Virus record (IMG/VR): IMGVR_UViG_3300032285_001198
Coordinates: 1-22,527 of that record
From: a virus
Length of the DNA: 22,527 nucleotides
Direction: 5' to 3' (one strand)
A model generated the notes under the pieces. It ran no database searches, had not been told where the DNA came from, and worked only from the letters and a program-made list of their open reading frames with translations. Positions 13,484 through 19,668 of the stretch are shown piece after piece (position 1 is the first letter of the stretch; each line of letters opens with the position of its first letter). The position numbers were made by a program, and so were the translations under genes.

Positions 13484-13810
13484 ATGGCAACAACTGTGCA
13501 TGAAGCGCATAAGATCAAGCTAATTGATGGTACAGAAATAACCTTAAGACCACTTAAGATTTCACTTTTGCGAAAGTTTATGAAAAAGTTTGAGGGTATT
13601 GCAGCAGTAGTAGATGATAACGATAAGTCAATCAATCTACTCATGGAATGTGTACTAATAGCAATGGAGCAATATAAGCCAGAGTTAGCAGGAGATATTG
13701 CTGCACTGGAAGAAATTATTGATTTGCCTACTGTCTATGAAATTGTTGAAACAGCATCAGGAATTAAACTATCTGATGCAGCATCAATTTTTAGCGGTAA
13801 TGAAGAATAA
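13484..13810 (+). CDS. Tail assembly chaperone, short form (G domain only)
   Basis: A 108-residue paralogue of the N-terminal domain of the preceding gene (MATTV, KLIDGTEITLRPLKISLLRK, LLMECVLIAMEQYKPEL, IDLPTVYEIVETASGIKL). It stops shortly after the domain, and the tape measure gene starts 24 bases later, so no room remains for a frameshifted T extension. It has its own perfect extended -10 promoter and a strong SD, so it should be made in larger amounts than the long form. That is the ratio expected of G over GT. Its role would be to coat the tape measure protein and keep it soluble while the tube polymerises. The function is inferred from position and homology within the window. Confidence 0.75.
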   Translation: MATTVHEAHKIKLIDGTEITLRPLKISLLRKFMKKFEGIAAVVDDNDKSINLLMECVLIAMEQYKPELAGDIAALEEIIDLPTVYEIVETASGIKLSDAASIFSGNEE

Positions 13811-13834
13811 TAACTAAATAAAGAGGTATGCTGA

Positions 13835-16800
13835 ATGGCTGATGTCCAGTCTAATATTAAAGTAAGTATTGATACTACTGATGCACTTTCTAGTATCAAA
13901 AACTTACAGAGACAGATATCAGCCTTTCACACCTCAATGGCAAAAAGTGGTGCTGCAGCAAATGCAGTTACTGCTGGTATGCAACAATCATTAATTAATT
14001 CAATTAATGCTACGGGCAAATTCTCTGCCCAGATGAAAACAATAAAGACAACTACTGAATCATTTACTAGTTCTTTAGAAAAAAACAAGTTTTCACTAGG
14101 AGAATATTTCAGATATGCTGGTGGAGCATCTAAATCTTTTGGCAGACTTTTTAAAACTGAATTTGAAACAATAAATAAAGTTGCTAGAGAAAATGTAAAA
14201 GACCTTCAAACACAATATATTAAGATGGGCCGTGATGCTAATGGCTCAATGAGGGCAATTGCTGTAAGACCACTATCTCTTGATATGAATGATCTTGCAA
14301 CAAAAACAATGATTGCTTCTGAAAAGCAGGCATTGCTTAATCAACTTTTAAAGCAGGGTTCTACAAACCTTCTCAACTTTGGTAAGAATACACAGTGGGC
14401 TGGTCGTCAGCTCATGGTTGGTTTTACAGTTCCATTAATTACCGTTGGTTCTCAAGCTGCAAAAACATTTATGGATATGGAAACACAAGCAATTCGTTTT
14501 AAAAAGGTGTATGGAGATTTATTTACACCAGCAGCAGAGACTAAACAAGCATTAGATGGAATTACAGAGCTTGGAAAGCAGTTTACTAAATATGGAGTTG
14601 CTGTTTCATCTACAGTTGGATTAGCAGCAGATGCCGCCGCTGCAGGTTTTCAAGGTGTTGATCTGCAGCGTCAAACAACAGCAGCAACAAGACTTTCTAT
14701 TTTAGGTCAAATTGATAACCAGCAAGCACTATCAACTACTATCTCGTTACAAAATGCATTTGGAACATCCAGTGCTGACCTAGCAAACAATATTGACTTT
14801 TTAAATGCAGTTGAAAACCAGACTGTAACCTCTCTTGATGATATTACTACTGCAATTCCAAAGGTTGCACCAGTTATTAAACAAATGGGTGGAAATGTAA
14901 AAGACCTTGCCTTCTTCCTTACAGCAATGAAGGAAGGTGGAATTAACGCATCTGAGGGTGCAAATGCGCTTAAGTCTGGACTTGCATCTATGATTAATCC
15001 AACAGCAAAAGCATCAGCAATGCTTGCTGGATTTGGAATTAATATTAAAAAAATTGTTGTAGATAATAAGGGCGATCTAAAGAAAACAGTTATTGATTTT
15101 GCTACTGCATTAAATCAGCTTGATCCGCTAAATCGTGCACAAGCTATTGAGCAGATGTTTGGTAAGTTCCAGTTTGCACGTATTTCAACTTTGTTTGCAA
15201 ATGTAACTAAACAAGGTAATCAAGCATCTAAGGTTCTTGATTTAGCTGGCGCATCAGTTCAAGATCTTGCAAATCTATCAGAAAAAGAATTAGGTATTAC
15301 AGCAGATTCAGCAATGAATAAGTTTAAAAAATCTATTGAAGATTTAAAACTTTCTTTAGTTCCAGTTGGAGAAGAATTCTTAAAAGCAGTTACTCCTATT
15401 GCACAAACTGTTTCTGATATATTAGATAAGTTTAATAATCTTGGTTCTGGAACTAAAAGAACTATTGTTATTTTAACAACAGTTATTGCTGGACTTGGAC
15501 CAATTTTACTTATGACCTTTGGTTTGCTTGCTAATGGTGTTGCTAATATAATTAAGGGTTTTGCAGCAATGAAGACCCTATTTAATAAAACAGGACAATC
15601 AACTGCAACTCTTGGCACTGAAGTAAAATATATGACTCTTGAGCAGAGAAATGCTGCAGCTGTTGCTGCATCACTTGATCAAATTCATAGAAACCTTGCA
15701 CAAACATTTACTGCGGAAGCAGCATCAGTAGACTTACTTACAAATGCTTATTCTAGAGCTATTGCAAAACAAAATCAATTTATACCTACAGGAATTCCAA
15801 TGGGCCGTGGTCCAATCAAGAAGAGGGCTAAAGGTAAGCCTAGAATTATTGGCGGTACTGGAAATCAAGATTCAGAACTTTCATTACTAATGCCTGGCGA
15901 AACAGTAATACCAACAGATATGAGTAAGAAGTATGGCGCTCTAATCAATGGAATGATTGCTGATAATATTCCTGGTTATGCAGAAGGTTTAAAGTCTAGT
16001 TTTATTACAAATACTTCTACATCTGCAGTAGCATCTCATTTTGATGTTACAGCTCCAAGCGAACTTGCAAAAACAATTAGACTGGTTGGAGATGAGCTTA
16101 AAGGATTTTCAACAACAATCCTTAAACTTACAAATAGTGTAAGTGGTTCAGGATATGATTTAGTAAAAAGCCAAGAAGAATTAATTAGCTCAGTTAAAGA
16201 TGAAAATGCTGTACTATCTGGCGGAAGATCTTTTGGCGGTACAACAACTCTTGGTACAGGATCAAGAAACACAATGTTTAATGCAATTGGCATTAAGGGA
16301 GAACCATTTACTCTGGACGCTTTAGTTGAAGCAGGAGATAAAGCAACTACATCATTACAAAAAGATAAAGGTGCAATAACTAAACATACGGCAGAGCTTG
16401 AACAACTTTCTAAAGAAGGAGCAGTTGCAAAAAGTTTATTACAAGATTCAAATACTGCAACTAAATCAAGAATTGAATACATGAGAACTAATGCTAAGCA
16501 GGCAATTACTGAGGGAATTCTAGCAGATGCTAGAATAAAAATTGATGGAAAAAGAATTACTGTAGATCAAGCAAACACTATTGCTAATGAAAGAATTGCA
16601 AAAGTAGATGCTGAATTAGCACAACTTAAGCAATCTGGAATAGCACCAGAACAACAAATATTAGCAGCAAAACGTAAATATTTAGCAGCAATGATAAAGT
16701 CTGGAACTGGTGAGTTTGTTATTGCACCATCAGGAACTGGCGGAGGAGTTGCTAGAGATACGGCTACAGGAAGACCACGAAGTTCAAATAGAGTTAATTT

Positions 16801-19174
16801 CTTAAATCAAAAAGTAGGAGAAAGACAAGCAGCCTATGGTGGACGTGGAGCAGTTCAGATATCAGCCTTAGTAGCAAAAGATTTTGCACTTAAAGGAAAA
16901 AGTTTAGTTGAGTCAGCTACAGCTGCACTTATTAGTGGCGCAAGATCAGCTCTTCGCATTGCCTCACCATCTAAAGAAATGCATGATGCAGGATCTAATG
17001 CAGGAAAAAGTTTAGTAGAAGGTGTAAAGTCTAAAAATAAAGATGCTAATATAGCAGGACAAAATCTTGGAACTTCTATTATTTCTGGAGCAGATGCTAG
17101 AAGAGCAACACGAGCTGCAGGAGCAGCACCTATAGGACCAGCAACGCCATCAGGAGCAACTTTACTTCCAATGACAACTCCTTTAGCACCAACAATGTTT
17201 TCAAGAATGAAGGGCATGACTGGAAAAATTGCTGGTAAGTTTGCTGGAAGAGGAGCAGGACTAGGTATAGCAAGTAACTCTGCTATGATAGCAGCATCTT
17301 TCTTACCTGGAAAAATGGGAGAACTTGCACAAAAGATTATGCCAGCAGTATTTGGTTTTCAAGCACTTTCAATGATTTTGAAGTTTTTGCCAGGACCATT
17401 TAAATTAGTTACTGTTGGACTTGCAGCGACGTATGGAATTATAAAACTGCTTAATGCAGCAAGAGAACGTGAAAGACTAGCAATTGAGGGTCTTGCAGAT
17501 GCTGCAACAATGTCTGAAAAGAAGTTAAAAACTCTTGGAGATTTTTTTGGTATAGTTCCAACAAAGATTGATTATTTATCTAGAAATGGTAGCACCACAA
17601 CAGGAGCAACACCACAACAGCAAGCACAAATTGATACTTTACAAAAAGATAAAAACTTCCAAAAAGATTTCAAAAATGATATTACATCTTTAAAGAAGGC
17701 ATCAGCTGCACAAGCAAAACTAGTTTTTGATTCTATTGGTATACAGTTACAAGGTTCAGGTTTTGCTAAAGAACAAATAGATCTCATAGTAAAAGCACTT
17801 CAAGAAGAATCTGGTAAAACTAATGTTAAGTTTGATTTTGCTAATATTGACCTTACAACAGATAAAGGAATATTAAATTTTGATAAAAACTTTGGAGATA
17901 TTTTAAAACAAATTGATTCTGGAGTTAACCAAGTTTATAGCAGTTTTAAATCTTTTAGTGGCAAAACTGGACAGTGGACTGGTGGCGTAGTAACAGAAAT
18001 ATCTAAAGAAGCTAAAATAAACCTTAAGTTAGCAGCAGATGCTGCAGCTGGTTTTATGAATAGCTTAACTGCACAATTAAAAAATGGAACTATATCTGTA
18101 GATCAATTTAATCAAGGATTTGCAAGAATTAATTCAGCAATCCAATCAATGCCAAAGCCAGAACAAGTTCTTTTATTAAATGCAGTATTTAAAATTTTAC
18201 CAAAAAATGTTCAAACAGCATCTTCTGGAATAACAGATACTTCACAAAAAATGGCTATTCTAGAAGCACAGTCACTAGGTTTAACAGATGCTGCTCTTGG
18301 ATTAGCAGGAGCATTTAAAATACTTAATTCACCAGATGTTTTTGGTCCAGATAATGCAATTAGTAAATATAATGCACAAAATAAGATTAATGTAATTATA
18401 AAACAAGTAAATGATGCTAAAGCAGCAATTAAAAAAGCATTAGGTTCAGGAATCAGCACCAAAGACTACATAGATCCAACTGCTGGTATAAATGGTTCAG
18501 GAAAAGCTGATAATCCTTATCTCAAAATACTTCAAAAAGAAATTGATGCACTTAAAGCTAAGCGTGATGCACAAAAAGATGCAAATGATGAAGTACAAAG
18601 ACAAATTGACCTAGAGATGAAAATGCAGGATCTTTCTAATCAAGCAACTCAGGCTAAGATTTCTGGTAATTATCTACAAGCAGCAATGCTTGGACAACAG
18701 GCACAAAATACACAAATGGCTTTTAATAAAGAAACAGAACTAAGAAAGAAAGATGCTGAAATTGCTGCATTGCAAGCAAGATATGATGCTATTAAGGGTG
18801 GTGCAGCTCTTACTAAGGAAGAGAAGGCAAAGATACCTAAGAAGGCCAATGGAGGCCTTATAAAAGGTCCTGGAACAGGGCGCTCTGACTCAATTAAAGC
18901 ATCTCTTGGATATGCAGGTGGAGGATCTATCCGTGTTTCAAATGGAGAGTTTATTGTAAAGGCTTCATCTGTTGGACAATATGGACTTACTAATATGAAT
19001 GCAGTAAATAATGGTACAGCAGATATCAGCACAAATTCTGGCGGTACCGTGTATAATATAAATATGCCTATTACTGCTAACCAGTCAGATCCAAAGGCAG
19101 TGGGCGAATATGTAATTAATAAGCTTAAGGTTGAGCTTAATAAAAATAATAAGAGCAATAGGGTGGTGATCTAA
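13835..19174 (+). CDS. Tape measure protein
   Basis: At 1779 residues this is the largest complete gene here; it sets tail length and enters the cell during DNA injection. Seen: an N-terminal helical/coiled region (about 1-190); a TP901-type tape-measure domain (about 190-430) with WAGRQLMVGFTVPLI and GINASEGANALKSGL; a hydrophobic segment at about 543-576 (VILTTVIAGLGPILLMTFGL); an internal GG-rich module at about 670-715 with LLMPGETVIPTDMSKKYG; a long helical stretch; SPSKEMHDAGSNAGKSLVEG near 1048; a second hydrophobic region at about 1165-1210; and a C-terminal module with GGLIKGPGTGRSDS and GGGSIRVSNGEFIVK (about 1670-1710) related to the internal one. No lysozyme or peptidase motif was found. 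GAGG at 13823-13826 supports the start. It shares one base with the next gene. Confidence 0.93.
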   Translation: MADVQSNIKVSIDTTDALSSIKNLQRQISAFHTSMAKSGAAANAVTAGMQQSLINSINATGKFSAQMKTIKTTTESFTSSLEKNKFSLGEYFRYAGGASKSFGRLFKTEFETINKVARENVKDLQTQYIKMGRDANGSMRAIAVRPLSLDMNDLATKTMIASEKQALLNQLLKQGSTNLLNFGKNTQWAGRQLMVGFTVPLITVGSQAAKTFMDMETQAIRFKKVYGDLFTPAAETKQALDGITELGKQFTKYGVAVSSTVGLAADAAAAGFQGVDLQRQTTAATRLSILGQIDNQQALSTTISLQNAFGTSSADLANNIDFLNAVENQTVTSLDDITTAIPKVAPVIKQMGGNVKDLAFFLTAMKEGGINASEGANALKSGLASMINPTAKASAMLAGFGINIKKIVVDNKGDLKKTVIDFATALNQLDPLNRAQAIEQMFGKFQFARISTLFANVTKQGNQASKVLDLAGASVQDLANLSEKELGITADSAMNKFKKSIEDLKLSLVPVGEEFLKAVTPIAQTVSDILDKFNNLGSGTKRTIVILTTVIAGLGPILLMTFGLLANGVANIIKGFAAMKTLFNKTGQSTATLGTEVKYMTLEQRNAAAVAASLDQIHRNLAQTFTAEAASVDLLTNAYSRAIAKQNQFIPTGIPMGRGPIKKRAKGKPRIIGGTGNQDSELSLLMPGETVIPTDMSKKYGALINGMIADNIPGYAEGLKSSFITNTSTSAVASHFDVTAPSELAKTIRLVGDELKGFSTTILKLTNSVSGSGYDLVKSQEELISSVKDENAVLSGGRSFGGTTTLGTGSRNTMFNAIGIKGEPFTLDALVEAGDKATTSLQKDKGAITKHTAELEQLSKEGAVAKSLLQDSNTATKSRIEYMRTNAKQAITEGILADARIKIDGKRITVDQANTIANERIAKVDAELAQLKQSGIAPEQQILAAKRKYLAAMIKSGTGEFVIAPSGTGGGVARDTATGRPRSSNRVNFLNQKVGERQAAYGGRGAVQISALVAKDFALKGKSLVESATAALISGARSALRIASPSKEMHDAGSNAGKSLVEGVKSKNKDANIAGQNLGTSIISGADARRATRAAGAAPIGPATPSGATLLPMTTPLAPTMFSRMKGMTGKIAGKFAGRGAGLGIASNSAMIAASFLPGKMGELAQKIMPAVFGFQALSMILKFLPGPFKLVTVGLAATYGIIKLLNAARERERLAIEGLADAATMSEKKLKTLGDFFGIVPTKIDYLSRNGSTTTGATPQQQAQIDTLQKDKNFQKDFKNDITSLKKASAAQAKLVFDSIGIQLQGSGFAKEQIDLIVKALQEESGKTNVKFDFANIDLTTDKGILNFDKNFGDILKQIDSGVNQVYSSFKSFSGKTGQWTGGVVTEISKEAKINLKLAADAAAGFMNSLTAQLKNGTISVDQFNQGFARINSAIQSMPKPEQVLLLNAVFKILPKNVQTASSGITDTSQKMAILEAQSLGLTDAALGLAGAFKILNSPDVFGPDNAISKYNAQNKINVIIKQVNDAKAAIKKALGSGISTKDYIDPTAGINGSGKADNPYLKILQKEIDALKAKRDAQKDANDEVQRQIDLEMKMQDLSNQATQAKISGNYLQAAMLGQQAQNTQMAFNKETELRKKDAEIAALQARYDAIKGGAALTKEEKAKIPKKANGGLIKGPGTGRSDSIKASLGYAGGGSIRVSNGEFIVKASSVGQYGLTNMNAVNNGTADISTNSGGTVYNINMPITANQSDPKAVGEYVINKLKVELNKNNKSNRVVI

Positions 19175-19668
19175 TGGCATATGCATTACAGTCAGCAATA
19201 CATGTATCTTTAGATAATTCCACATGGTATAAACTTACAGACCATAATAGAAAAGAAGTTCAGGTTACGCCAGAGCTTATTGAAAGCTCATCACGTATGG
19301 CTAATGGAAAGCTTAGAAAGTATGTTGTTGCTCAAAAATATAAGATTTCAACATCTTGGAGCTTTGTTCCATCAAAAACGGCTTTAACTGTTGATGGTAA
19401 CTACGGTGCAGCATGGCTTGAATCATTTTATCAATCCAATGTTGGTATTCCAATGTATGTTAAAGTAATTAGTTCAGAGATTGATCCAGATGCATCAATT
19501 GGTGGAATACCTTCAGATTCTAACTATAAAGGTTCTTCAACTGGTTTTAAGGTTTATAATGTTTTTATATCTGATTTTAATTCAACAACTATTAAAAGAA
19601 CACCAGATAGAGGACTAGTTAAAGGTTCAGATTATGTTGATATGAATATTGAATTTACGGAGATCTAA
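19174..19668 (+). CDS. Small minor tail protein (distal-tail position)
   Basis: A 164-residue beta-rich protein between the tape measure and the hub-like protein, the usual position of a distal tail protein, though it is shorter than most of those. Seen: SAIHVSLDNSTWYKLTDHNR at the start, KISTSWSFVPSKTALTVDG (about 57-75) and AAWLESFYQSNVGIPMYVKV in the middle, and FKVYNVFISDFNSTTIKR before an acidic strand end. The pattern of a tube-like domain with a TSWS-x-VPS turn is one I associate with minor tail proteins of actinophages. Start and stop are both in TAATG overlaps, so it is translationally coupled to both neighbours. AGGGTGG lies upstream of the ATG. Confidence 0.6.
   Translation: MAYALQSAIHVSLDNSTWYKLTDHNRKEVQVTPELIESSSRMANGKLRKYVVAQKYKISTSWSFVPSKTALTVDGNYGAAWLESFYQSNVGIPMYVKVISSEIDPDASIGGIPSDSNYKGSSTGFKVYNVFISDFNSTTIKRTPDRGLVKGSDYVDMNIEFTEI

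Larger units (their letters stand above)
12726..13810 (+). repeat. Tandem duplication of promoter plus tail assembly chaperone gene
   Basis: The 15 bases ATGGTAAACTTGATA (12726-12740) recur as ATGGTATAATTGATA (13447-13461), 13 of 15 identical. Each copy is followed by a gene starting ATGGCAAC. The first ~100 codons of the two genes encode the same domain (shared MATTV, DGTEI, PLKI, DLPTV blocks). The second copy has 22 bases between the repeat and ATG instead of 4, and this extra piece carries an SD. The simplest reading is that the promoter and gene were duplicated together and then diverged. Confidence 0.75.

Noticed and set aside
16036-17217. Several 120-150 codon minus-strand frames opposite the tape measure gene.
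   Set aside because: The tape measure frame is unbroken and recognisable. The antisense frames are low-information Ser/Ala/Phe-rich by-products of its composition.
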